6,993 nt of DNA from Spirochaetales bacterium (GTDB lineage: Bacteria > Spirochaetota > Spirochaetia > SZUA-6 > DRHE01), in the NCBI GenBank assembly GCA_011049745.1, contig DRHE01000071.1:1-6993 (forward strand), written 5' to 3'. Shown piece after piece: positions 1-6,325 of this stretch. The position numbers and the translations under genes were made by a program. The notes below the pieces were generated by a model. It saw only the letters and a program-made list of their open reading frames with translations, did not search any database and had not been told where the DNA came from. Each line of letters begins with the position of its first letter. Within the stretch, counting starts at the first letter, position 1.

Positions 1-452
1 AGGTAGAATTATTTATCCACCAGCTGGATTTGGCTGCAAAAAAACATATGCCTGTAATTATTCATAACCGTGAAGCGGGAAAGGACGTTCTAGAAATACT
101 GAAGGAAAGACTTCCCGAACGCGGAGGTGTATTACATTGTTACTCGGAAGATTATGAATATGCGCAGAAAGCTTTAGAACTCAACCTGTATATCTCATTC
201 GCAGGTAATGTTACCTACAGAAACGCCAGAAATTTGCATGAAACTGCACGGCAGATACCCCTTGACCGGATACTTATTGAATCTGAGGCACCATTCATGG
301 TACCCTCAGCATATCGGGGAAAAAGAAACCGCCCATCCTACCTGGTGGAATCGGCTAAGTTTATTGCGGAATTAAGGGATATGGACTTCGAAGAGCTCGC
401 TGAAATACTCTACAATAACAGCTTAACCTTTTTTGGCTTGACCTCTAAATAA
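1..452 (+). CDS. TatD-family metal-dependent hydrolase (DNase), 5'-truncated by the window edge
   Basis: The reading frame is open from base 3, so the start lies left of the window; about 149 C-terminal codons of a family of roughly 250-265 residues remain. Visible TatD landmarks are the PVIIHNREA block (His codon 63-65), VLHCYS (His codon 135-137), ISFAGNVTYRNA, and RGKRNRPSYL near the C-terminus. The family are TIM-barrel metalloenzymes that act as 3'-5' DNA/RNA exonucleases in the cytoplasm. The N-terminal HxH metal motif is outside the window. One oddity is that the usual ETDAP metal-site motif reads ESEAP, with GAG at 285-287 giving Glu where Asp is usual. The gene ends in TAA, 6 bp before the dihydrouridine synthase, so the two are probably co-transcribed. 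Family assignment is firm; the exact substrate is not known from sequence. Confidence 0.93.
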   Translation, partial: VELFIHQLDLAAKKHMPVIIHNREAGKDVLEILKERLPERGGVLHCYSEDYEYAQKALELNLYISFAGNVTYRNARNLHETARQIPLDRILIESEAPFMVPSAYRGKRNRPSYLVESAKFIAELRDMDFEELAEILYNNSLTFFGLTSK

Positions 453-458
453 GAGCGG

Positions 459-1481
459 ATGTCTGGCAACAGGCAAATCAACCTACCCGGCTGCATTATT
501 CCGGGAAATATCTTCTTAGCACCCATAGCCGGCTATTCTGACGCTGCATTCCGCTCCATCTGTCTCGATTTCGGCGCCGATCTCTGCTTCACCGAGATGG
601 TTTCCGCCGAGGCTCTGGCCAGAGGAAGCTGCAAGACTAAAGAATTGTTAACACGGGCCCCCAATGAAAAACTGCTCTGCATCCAGTTATTCACCGCCAA
701 CCCGGATTCAGCCCGCATGGCCGCAGCAGCCTTAATTCCTTTAAACCCTGCACTTATAGATCTGAACTGCGGTTGTTCGGTGCCAAAAATACTTAAATCC
801 GGTAGCGGCGCAGCTTTGCTGAAAGAACCGGAAAAGATAAGAGAGATCATCGCCGCTATCAGGCAGGAAACCGCCATACCTCTTTCAGTAAAACTGCGGT
901 CAGGATGGGACTCAAATAGTATCAATTACTTAAGATCAGCGCAAATGGCAATAGACGGCGGCGCTGTTATGATTACTCTCCACCCCAGGACAAAATCCCA
1001 AGGCTTTGCCGGAAGGGCTTCTTTGGAGCACCTGGCAGAACTTAAGAAATCTGTTACCGTCCCGGTTATCGGATCCGGAGACCTCCATTCTGCAGAAGAC
1101 GCCCTGACGATGATAGAAACAACCGGTTGCGATGGTGTCATGTTTGCCCGGGGCGCTATAGGCAATCCCTTCATCTTCAAACAAACTGCTGCCCTGTTTA
1201 AGGGAGCAGCTCCCCGACTGGAGCCGCTTCGAGCCAGGCAAAGGCTGGAGACAGTTATACTCCATCTGCATAGAGCAGTAGAATTTAAGGGAGAAAAAAC
1301 CGCCTGTAGAGAAATGAGGAAGCACTTCTGCGCCTATACAAAGGGACTCCCAACTTCGGCACAACTCCGCAACAGAGCTGTTCACGCGAAGCGAATTTCC
1401 GATTATGAAAAACTGATAAAATATTATCTGCTTGAAGAAGAATTGCATATTAAATATACTAAAGATAGTCGCCATGGATAA
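459..1481 (+). CDS. dus: tRNA-dihydrouridine synthase (Dus family, DusB-like)
   Basis: This 340-residue protein has the full Dus layout of an FMN-binding TIM barrel followed by a helical tRNA-binding domain. Visible motifs are APIAGYSD (21-28), the catalytic-loop Cys106 in DLNCGCSVPK (101-110), KLRSGWD (145-151), LHPRTKSQGFAGRA (174-187), VIGSGDLHSAEDA (204-215) and GVMFARGAIGNPF (226-238). The family reduces specific uridines in tRNA to dihydrouridine with NADPH. Cys106 is the expected general acid, but the residue after it is Ser where the family usually has Pro (GCP becomes GCS). The ATG at 459 is the natural start: it is 6 bp after the tatD-like stop and the conserved barrel begins about 20 residues later. 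No strong Shine-Dalgarno is seen, so translation is probably coupled. Which uridine is modified cannot be read from the sequence; the DusB/NifR3 type is the general bacterial one. Confidence 0.95.
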   Translation: MSGNRQINLPGCIIPGNIFLAPIAGYSDAAFRSICLDFGADLCFTEMVSAEALARGSCKTKELLTRAPNEKLLCIQLFTANPDSARMAAAALIPLNPALIDLNCGCSVPKILKSGSGAALLKEPEKIREIIAAIRQETAIPLSVKLRSGWDSNSINYLRSAQMAIDGGAVMITLHPRTKSQGFAGRASLEHLAELKKSVTVPVIGSGDLHSAEDALTMIETTGCDGVMFARGAIGNPFIFKQTAALFKGAAPRLEPLRARQRLETVILHLHRAVEFKGEKTACREMRKHFCAYTKGLPTSAQLRNRAVHAKRISDYEKLIKYYLLEEELHIKYTKDSRHG

Positions 1482-3066
1482 CTTTTTAGATACATTACTG
1501 GATTTGATACGCACTTTTTTCAGCAGCGATCTGAAAAAAGCTGAAAGAAAGAAGGATTTAAGAGAGATTAATTCAAGCCTCAGGCTCCTTAATCCGCCTT
1601 ATTTTAAGGTTTCAACAGCCCAGCTCCTGCCGGGCTTCGCCTCTTATATATTGCTTCTGTGGCGCCTGAGCGAACAGCTCGCCGATATTTTAGAGAGAAC
1701 TGCTTATAACCAGGATAACCGGCAGGCAGAAAGATACCGGGATTTTTTACTGCAGGCCCGCCTTCCCGAAAATGAAAGCCAGAAAATTGCTGCTTTTTCC
1801 TATGACCCGATAAAAGCCCGTATTATCGGGGCCGCTTCGATAAAAGAGGAATTAAAAAAACTGGATGAAGAGTTCAAGGTGTTTATGGCACGCTTTTCCG
1901 GTGAGGAATTTATTCATATGAATGAAGAGATAGCTCAACTGGAACGGCTTCACAACCTGGGCACATTTGATTACAGCAAGATCATCTCTTTGTTTGACCC
2001 TAAATTTGACAGGAAGGACCCCGGTAAGGCTATATCCGCTTCACCGGTTACCGGCGAGGAAGCCATACCGGAATTGTTGGATCTCTTCTTTATATTAGCC
2101 GGAATTGATCTGACTAAAGGAGTAGAAAGGAACTTCACAAACCTGCTGAAAAGGCTGGAAAGAGAGAGAGCTCCGAAGTCCATTGCCGCGACCGGGCAAC
2201 TCTTAGTCAGGCTTGATAAACTCTTTAAGCAATCTATCTCTCCGCAAATCCTCATTAACCTGATAAGAGCAATTAACAAAGACCCCTATCTCAACCCAAA
2301 GAGCGAAAAGGTAGTAAAACCGTATCTGCAGTCCTATATGGAGCGCATCGCTAATCGGTACAAGATGGCAAAAGAACGTATACTCCGTGAGGAAAAAGAG
2401 AAGGCTGTTGCTCTTGAACTTAAAGAGCTTTTCCACGATGCTGATCTCCTCGAACTTAAAGGGTATAACTCACATCTGGCACAGACCCTGTTGGATAACA
2501 ATTTTCTCTCTTTTTCTCATATAAAATCAATATGTATCCTGAAAAGCTTTCTACATGCTAAGTTTCAGAATAACTCAAGAGAAGCCCTGAAAAAAGTTGT
2601 AGTGGAAGGTTATTTTGAAGACAAGCTCTTTGAGACCACCTTTTCCAGTACCTTCCACGGTTCTGAAGCTCTAATTGATAAGATCAGCCAGTTCGAAGAA
2701 GATTTAAGCGGCAGCGGCCATATTACAGTCGCTAATATTAATAAATACCTTGATAATCACAATAAGGGGAAACCGGTATCTACCGCACTTAATAAGCTGG
2801 TGGAGACAATTGATTTCCGGGCAGGCAGTTTGGTCAGCCAGGGAGGCAATCTATTATTCAACCTGGGTAATCATCTCTACAGGATACTGGTAGATGCTAA
2901 ACAGAGCTCTCCAATTGAAGTAACCAATATAAAGGTAATCAGGGGCATTAACAACCGCGAATTCTTGAAAGACCTGGCAGATGGATATGATGATATCAAA
3001 CATTTTATTAATATAATCAGCCATTTTACTGTTATTCACCAGGCCGTTAAGCCTCATGAGGAATAG
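1474..3066 (+). CDS. Conserved hypothetical helical protein (possibly DUF5312, spirochete type)
   Basis: I do not recognise a function for this 530-residue protein. I chose the ATG at 1474 (MDNFLDTLLDLIRTFF) over an in-frame TTG at 1432, because the ATG overlaps the dus stop by 8 bp, as in translational coupling, while the TTG would bury 50 bp inside dus. The protein is rich in Leu, Lys and Glu and looks almost wholly alpha-helical. No signal peptide is seen; one short hydrophobic stretch around residues 50-65 (LLPGFASYILLLW) is not convincing as a membrane span. Length, composition and the aromatic/Asp pattern near residue 185 (FDPKFD) recall DUF5312, which I remember as confined to spirochetes; that is memory and is unconfirmed. 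It follows tatD-like and dus in one likely operon. Its last 13 bp overlap the end of the opposing methyltransferase gene. Confidence 0.8.
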   Translation: MDNFLDTLLDLIRTFFSSDLKKAERKKDLREINSSLRLLNPPYFKVSTAQLLPGFASYILLLWRLSEQLADILERTAYNQDNRQAERYRDFLLQARLPENESQKIAAFSYDPIKARIIGAASIKEELKKLDEEFKVFMARFSGEEFIHMNEEIAQLERLHNLGTFDYSKIISLFDPKFDRKDPGKAISASPVTGEEAIPELLDLFFILAGIDLTKGVERNFTNLLKRLERERAPKSIAATGQLLVRLDKLFKQSISPQILINLIRAINKDPYLNPKSEKVVKPYLQSYMERIANRYKMAKERILREEKEKAVALELKELFHDADLLELKGYNSHLAQTLLDNNFLSFSHIKSICILKSFLHAKFQNNSREALKKVVVEGYFEDKLFETTFSSTFHGSEALIDKISQFEEDLSGSGHITVANINKYLDNHNKGKPVSTALNKLVETIDFRAGSLVSQGGNLLFNLGNHLYRILVDAKQSSPIEVTNIKVIRGINNREFLKDLADGYDDIKHFINIISHFTVIHQAVKPHEE

Positions 3067-3815
3067 AAGCCCTGCTGCCGCGTTATTTCGTACATTAATA
3101 TACCGGCAGCAACGGAAACGTTAAAAGAATCCACGTGACCGGCAGCAGGTATAGACACCAGGTAATCACAATTCTCTTTTACCAACCTGCTCAAACCACT
3201 ACCCTCACTGCCCAGAACCAGGCCGCTCTTATCCGCAAAGACAATATCAGGTAAAAGTTCACCGGCCAGATCCGCGCCATAGATCCAGAAACCATATTTC
3301 CGGCACTCTTTGATTGCCTGCACCAGATTGGCCACCTCTACAATTGTGATATAGGCTGATGCACCGGCAGAAGTCCTGATAACCGCTTCAGTTTCACCTG
3401 CCGTTTTGCGTTTGGGAATCACAACCAGCTTGACCCCGAACTGATCAGCTGAACGTATAATTGCACCCAGATTTCCAGTATCAGTAATACTGTCAAGGAA
3501 GAGTATAAGTGCACTTTCCCCACCTAATGCATCCAGATATTCACTGAAATTTCTCTTCAGCCCACGCCTGTGCGCCCTCTGCCCGGAGCCGCTAATCGAC
3601 AGGTTGTCAATTACTAAGGCGGCACCCCGATGTTTTTTACCGCTGCAAATTCTATTGAGCTCCGCCCTGGTAATGTGCCGTACCCTGACATCTGCGCTTT
3701 CAGCCAGGGCACCGAGTTGTTGATTCCTGTCATTCCCTTCAGATAGCAGCAGGGTGCCCTGAATATCTCCTTTTTTTAAATATTCCTCGATAGAATGAAA
3801 TTTGTAAATAACCAT
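3054..3815 (-). CDS. TrmH/SpoU-family RNA 2'-O-methyltransferase (RlmB-like)
   Basis: This 253-residue SPOUT-class methyltransferase uses S-adenosylmethionine to methylate the 2'-OH of a ribose in rRNA or tRNA. All three family motifs are present: motif 1 LDSITDTGNLGAIIRSAD (107-124, with Asn115 and catalytic-type Arg121), motif 2 LVLGSEGSGL (199-208), and motif 3 SIPAAGHVDSFNVSVAAG (221-238). The last two form the knotted cofactor site. Residues 1 to about 75 match a short SpoU substrate-binding domain (YKFHSIEEYL and a KKHRGAALV stretch), which favours an RlmB-like 23S rRNA enzyme over TrmH proper. I placed the start at ATG 3815; a TTG lies one codon earlier at 3818. The gene begins 14 nt after the repeat protein's stop, with only a weak GATGG as ribosome site. 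Target nucleotide unknown. Confidence 0.92.
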   Translation of the reverse strand: MVIYKFHSIEEYLKKGDIQGTLLLSEGNDRNQQLGALAESADVRVRHITRAELNRICSGKKHRGAALVIDNLSISGSGQRAHRRGLKRNFSEYLDALGGESALILFLDSITDTGNLGAIIRSADQFGVKLVVIPKRKTAGETEAVIRTSAGASAYITIVEVANLVQAIKECRKYGFWIYGADLAGELLPDIVFADKSGLVLGSEGSGLSRLVKENCDYLVSIPAAGHVDSFNVSVAAGILMYEITRQQGFYSS

Positions 3816-3832
3816 CAATTAACCATCAATCA
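3811..3832 (-). repeat. 11-bp tandem duplication across the stop/start junction
   Basis: On the + strand, ACCATCAATTA (3811-3821) is followed directly by ACCATCAATCA (3822-3832), 10 of 11 bases identical. Read leftwards, each copy is TRATTGATGGT and holds both a TTG and an ATG. The first copy carries the stop TGA of the repeat protein (3832-3830). Its ATG (3826) opens a three-codon frame, ATG GTT AAT, whose TGA overlaps the methyltransferase ATG as TGATG. This may couple translation of the two genes, or may simply be chance slippage. Confidence 0.7.
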
Positions 3833-4246
3833 AGGGCCGTATTCCTGTACCAGATCAATCTGCCCGTCAAAATCAGAATCCTGCTCAATCTTCTCAATAT
3901 AGATGCCTTCAAACAGATAGACCCAGACATCCACTTTTTCATCGAAATTCGTATCTATCTCCTCGCGGATGAGCCGGCCATCATCATAGAAATAATAATC
4001 ATCCATCATGCCATCATAATTGTAATCATACTCTTCGTAGGTTACCTTACCCATTTTGCTATATTTTACCAGGCAATCGATACGGCCGTCATAATCGCGG
4101 TCAACCTTAAGAGTAGTTACCCGCCCATCTGTCAGCTCATACCACTGATCGGGAAAGCCGTCTTCATTGGCATCCGATATTAAAGAAGGCACGGCCTCGG
4201 CTTCAGAGATCAGGAAAATAAAGAGGCAGGTAAGCAGGAACTTCAT
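3830..4246 (-). CDS. Small secreted protein with five EF-hand-like calcium-loop repeats
   Basis: This 138-residue protein has a signal peptide (Lys2, hydrophobic 3-13, cleavage probably after SEAEA near residue 18) and so is exported. The mature part is built of five repeats with a spacing of 24-25 residues. Each starts with an Asp-rich loop of the type D-x-[DN]-x-D-G-x-x-D: DANEDGFPD (25-33), DRDYDGRID (49-57), DYNYDGMMD (74-82), DTNFDEKVD (98-106) and DSDFDGQID (123-131). Between the loops are hairpin-like stretches with aromatic residues and a turn (TDGRV, KMGKV, DDGRL, FEGIY). The loops resemble EF-hand, dockerin or thrombospondin-3 calcium sites, so calcium binding is likely, but the job is unknown. 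Loop 4 has Glu103 in place of the turn Gly. Cys7 lies in the hydrophobic core without a lipobox, so it is not an obvious lipoprotein. Start ATG 4246 has a good ribosome site. Confidence 0.88.
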   Translation of the reverse strand: MKFLLTCLFIFLISEAEAVPSLISDANEDGFPDQWYELTDGRVTTLKVDRDYDGRIDCLVKYSKMGKVTYEEYDYNYDGMMDDYYFYDDGRLIREEIDTNFDEKVDVWVYLFEGIYIEKIEQDSDFDGQIDLVQEYGP

Positions 4247-4255
4247 GAAAGTCTT

Positions 4256-4261
4256 CTCCTT
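4256..4261 (-). promoter_or_regulatory. Ribosome binding site of the calcium-loop repeat gene
   Basis: Read leftwards the sequence is AAGGAG followed by 9 nt and then the ATG at 4246. This is a near-perfect Shine-Dalgarno and fixes the start codon in front of the signal peptide. It shows that the gene can be translated independently of the butyrate kinase 90 bp upstream. Confidence 0.75.
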
Positions 4262-4336
4262 TTTTTATAGAGATACTTCTCTCTTTTCGACAGGAGGAGG
4301 TATAAAATTGAAAGCTTATCCCACCGTAATCTGCGG

Positions 4337-5434
4337 TTAGCTGTATTCCCTGATATCCTGCTTCCCCGAAAGGGCTTCAATTACGGAAACAGCCAGGGAC
4401 TCCAGTTCATTTTCACCGGGAAACAGCAATACCGGCGCCAGGAATGAGATCCGGTCGCTGATTTCCTTAACAACCCGCTGATCACGGGCAAGACCACCCG
4501 TTAAAACAATACCGTCTACATTTCCAGCGACAACCGCCGCAAGAGAACTGATTTCCTTAGCTACCTGGTAGCACATTGCCCTGATCACTTCCAGGCATTT
4601 TCGACCATCCAGGTCACTTTCAACTGTTGTGCCGTTTAAATAATTCCCGATCGCTGATTCAATTTTACGACCATCGTTTGTGCCCAGGTAGGCAACTATC
4701 CCGCCCTTACCGGTGAGCCGGCTCTGTAAAAAGGGATGGTCGTAACCATGAGAAAGTGAAAAACGCATCCAGTCGCCGGCAGGCAGGGTTCCCGCCCTCT
4801 CTATGGCAAAGGGACCGTCACCATCGAGAGCGTTATTTACATCCACCACCTTGCCTTTTTCATGTATGCCTACCGAAATGCCCCCTCCCAGGTGAACCAC
4901 GATTAAATTACACGCCTCATATTCCTTATTCAGCTTACGCGCCGCCTTCCGCGCGGTGGCCTTGTGATTCAAAGCATGAAAAATAGATTTTCGCGATATT
5001 TCAGGGATCCCTGAGTAGCGTGCCAGGGCTGAGAATTCATCCACTACTATCGGGTCAACGATAAATGCCTTTACCCCTGCTTTTCCTGCAACCTCACCTG
5101 CCAGAAGGGCGCCCAGGTTTGAGGCATGACTCCCATAGCGTGCTGAGCGAAGATCCGCCTTCATCTGCTCATTTACCAGGTAGACTCCACCGGCCATAGG
5201 CTTAAGCAGGCCGCCGCGGCCCACTACAGCCTGGAGATGGGATAGTTTAATCCTGCTCTCGCTGAGCGCAGAAAGCACTGACTGTTTTCGAAAATCCAGC
5301 TGGCTCACTATAGTCTTATAGAGCAGCAGAGACTGAGCGTCATGGTTGATCTCTTTTCTGAATATTTCACCGCTTTGGGAATATATGGCCGTCTTGGTCG
5401 ATGTAGAGCCTGGATTGATAGCAAAAACTTTCAT
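4337..5434 (-). CDS. buk: Butyrate kinase (acetokinase family)
   Basis: The enzyme interconverts butyryl phosphate + ADP and butyrate + ATP, the last step of the phosphotransbutyrylase route to butyrate. The related branched-chain fatty acid kinases look alike and cannot be excluded. The 365-residue length is normal for the family (about 355-360). Family blocks visible are NPGSTSTK (7-14, phosphate-binding loop), GRGGLLKPMAGG (72-83), SNLGALLA (105-112), HLGGGISVGI (181-190), GPFAIERAGTLP (207-218), LTGGLARD (311-318) and PGENELESLA (339-348). Start ATG 5434 sits directly before the conserved first strand. There is no clear Shine-Dalgarno. A likely promoter lies only about 18 nt upstream, implying a very short leader. 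The usual partner gene ptb (phosphotransbutyrylase) is not next to it in this window; the flank upstream is decayed DNA. Confidence 0.95.
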   Translation of the reverse strand: MKVFAINPGSTSTKTAIYSQSGEIFRKEINHDAQSLLLYKTIVSQLDFRKQSVLSALSESRIKLSHLQAVVGRGGLLKPMAGGVYLVNEQMKADLRSARYGSHASNLGALLAGEVAGKAGVKAFIVDPIVVDEFSALARYSGIPEISRKSIFHALNHKATARKAARKLNKEYEACNLIVVHLGGGISVGIHEKGKVVDVNNALDGDGPFAIERAGTLPAGDWMRFSLSHGYDHPFLQSRLTGKGGIVAYLGTNDGRKIESAIGNYLNGTTVESDLDGRKCLEVIRAMCYQVAKEISSLAAVVAGNVDGIVLTGGLARDQRVVKEISDRISFLAPVLLFPGENELESLAVSVIEALSGKQDIREYS

Positions 5435-5452
5435 TTTCTTAAAGTTATCTCT

Positions 5453-5481
5453 AGTATACCGGTCTTACAGCCGGTTAGCAA
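5453..5481 (-). promoter_or_regulatory. Candidate sigma-70 promoter for buk, with an internal dyad
   Basis: Read leftwards, TTGCTA (5481-5476, 4/6 to the -35 consensus) is separated by 17 bp from TATACT (5458-5453, 5/6 to the -10 consensus). Transcription would start roughly 11 nt before the buk ATG. The inverted repeat ACCGG...CCGGT (5458-5462 and 5471-5475) sits between the two boxes and could be a small operator or chance. Confidence 0.5.
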
Positions 5482-5540
5482 GGCAAGGTTTCCGGCTTCA
5501 AGAATACCTTACTTTGTCTATTAAGGTTTGCCAGATATAG

Positions 5541-5921
5541 AATTCCCACCTTTTTCCGGCTGCAACGGATCTCAGGGAGATCAAAAAAGCCGGCGAGCAC
5601 GCTGCTACTCTTACCGGGCAGCTTTTAGCCTTCAGCCGCAAAACGCTTATTCAGCCCCGGACTTTAAATATTAACGATATAATCACAAAGATAGAGAAGA
5701 TGATGATCCGCCGTATTATCCGTGAAGATATTGAGTTTACACTTGAGCTGGGCAGCGAGGCGGAGCTGATAAAGGCCATCTCATTTACTTCACTCAAAGG
5801 TTCAGCAACAATTCTTGTAGTTGAAGATGAGGAACTGTGCGTAATTTTGCTGCTAAAGTGCATAATATTCGGCGACATCGCAAGTATTATCAGAATAATA
5901 AATCGATTACACTACAAATAA
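5541..5921 (+). pseudogene. Remnant of a hybrid histidine kinase/response regulator
   Basis: The frame opens after a TAG at 5538 and ends in TAA at 5919-5921. Numbering from 5541, residues 10-33 (DLREIKKAGEHAA, then TLTGQLLAFSR) match the second helix of a HisKA dimerisation domain. Residues 36-79 (LIQPRTLNINDII, EKMMIRRIIREDIEFTL, ELIKA) match the linker and start of the HATPase domain found in PAS-type hybrid kinases. After ELIKA (ending at 5777), where kinases continue with the D-x-x-Q-x-x-x-V-x-x-N-L block, the frame jumps to KGSATILVVEDEEL (86-99), the start of a receiver domain. It then degenerates. The phosphoacceptor His, sensory part, ATP site and most of the receiver are missing. 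This is a 5'-truncated, internally deleted gene and should not signal. Confidence 0.8.
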
Positions 5922-5926
5922 CAAAT

Positions 5927-5932
5927 AAGGAG
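5927..5932 (+). promoter_or_regulatory. Ribosome binding site of the DUF6506-like gene
   Basis: AAGGAG lies 7 nt before the ATG at 5940. This strong Shine-Dalgarno supports ATG 5940, not the later ATG 6018, as the original start. The interrupting TGA at 5997 is therefore inside the gene. Confidence 0.75.
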
Positions 5933-5939
5933 ACCGCCT

Positions 5940-6269
5940 ATGGCATTCAGAGTTCTGTTTATTGCTCATGCACCGGATGTAGACAAAAAAACACACTGAA
6001 GTATTATTGATACAGGCATGTATCAACTTTTTACGGTTGTTGTTAAAAGCCAAGAAGAAGCCGTTGAGGTAAGCTCTGATTTCATCAAAAAAGAGCATAT
6101 TGACTCAATATTGCTCTGCCCTGGATTCAAGCATTCTGATGTAGCTGAAATCGTAAAAACGGCGGGGAGTAACGTCGCTGTTGTTGTAGCAAGAGGTGAT
6201 GGGCCAAGCAACAAGGCTTCACAAGAGGCGAGGTCAAGAGAAGGATATTTTAGAAGAAGCAAAGACTAA
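5940..6269 (+). pseudogene. DUF6506-like small protein gene interrupted by an in-frame TGA
   Basis: From ATG 5940 the frame gives MAFRVLFIAHAPDVDKKTH, then TGA (5997-5999). It continues in the same frame without another stop to TAA at 6267-6269, 109 codons in all. Both sides belong to one family: the N-terminal AFRVLFIAHAPDVD stretch and the downstream VVKSQEEAVEVSSDFI, IDSILLCPGF and VAVVVARGD blocks line up with what I remember of the roughly 100-residue DUF6506 proteins (function unknown). In those the pattern is APeaD...H, then EEAVEVA, then an ELCxGFGH-like block. At the stop position homologues as I recall them often have Arg after the His, so CGA to TGA is a simple explanation. Neighbouring genes use TGA as a stop, so TGA is not generally recoded here. 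ATG 6018 has no ribosome site. Most likely a nonsense-mutated gene; recoding is a remote alternative. Confidence 0.72.
6007..6026 (+). other. Perfect 8-bp hairpin just after the in-frame TGA
   Basis: TTGATACA (6007-6014) pairs exactly with TGTATCAA (6019-6026) around a GGCA loop (6015-6018). The loop starts 15 nt after the TGA, and CTTTTTA follows the 3' arm. The position and G-rich loop recall a bacterial SECIS, and the T run recalls a weak terminator. The stem is AT-rich and may be fortuitous. Confidence 0.6.
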
Positions 6270-6289
6270 TTTTTGTTGGTTTTTGGCTA

Positions 6290-6315
6290 ACCCTCACCCC
6301 TTGTGGGGAATCGGT
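6290..6315. other. Imperfect GC-rich hairpin in the gene-poor stretch 6270-6654
   Basis: CCCC (6297-6300), TTGT and GGGG (6305-6308) form a short stem. ACC (6290-6292) and GGT (6313-6315) can extend it across an internal loop. No T run follows on either strand, so it is not a convincing terminator. The surrounding stretch 6270-6654 otherwise holds only the leftward gene fragment at 6326-6499 and the promoter/dyad region from 6589; I see nothing else supportable in it. Confidence 0.25.
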
Positions 6316-6325
6316 GGCTACTAAA

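Noticed and set aside
1432..1473. TTG start for the helical protein at 1432
   Set aside because: It adds 14 residues inside dus, without a ribosome site; the ATG at 1474 gives the usual short stop/start overlap.
936..1514. Leftward frame of 192 codons opposite dus
   Set aside because: It lies opposite well-conserved dus codons, shows no recognisable motif and has no ribosome site; it is a shadow frame.
4267..4285. AGAGA-TACTTC-TCTCT hairpin followed by TTTT on the + strand, as a terminator
   Set aside because: The stem is only 5 bp and not GC-rich, and no + strand gene ends nearby; it lies in the leader of the leftward repeat gene.
5444..5510. A tRNA-like stretch, with a CTTACA loop flanked by ACCGG/CCGGT resembling a Val anticodon arm
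   Set aside because: The loop is one base off the required seven, and no matching acceptor stem or GGTTCRANNCC-type T arm can be found around it.
5651..5878. Leftward Ser-rich frame opposite the kinase remnant
   Set aside because: Low-complexity shadow of the + strand frame, whose kinase and receiver motifs are clear.
6018..6269. An independent 83-codon gene starting at ATG 6018
   Set aside because: There is no ribosome site before it, and in-frame family-like sequence plus a strong ribosome site lie upstream at 5940; it is the back half of one interrupted gene.
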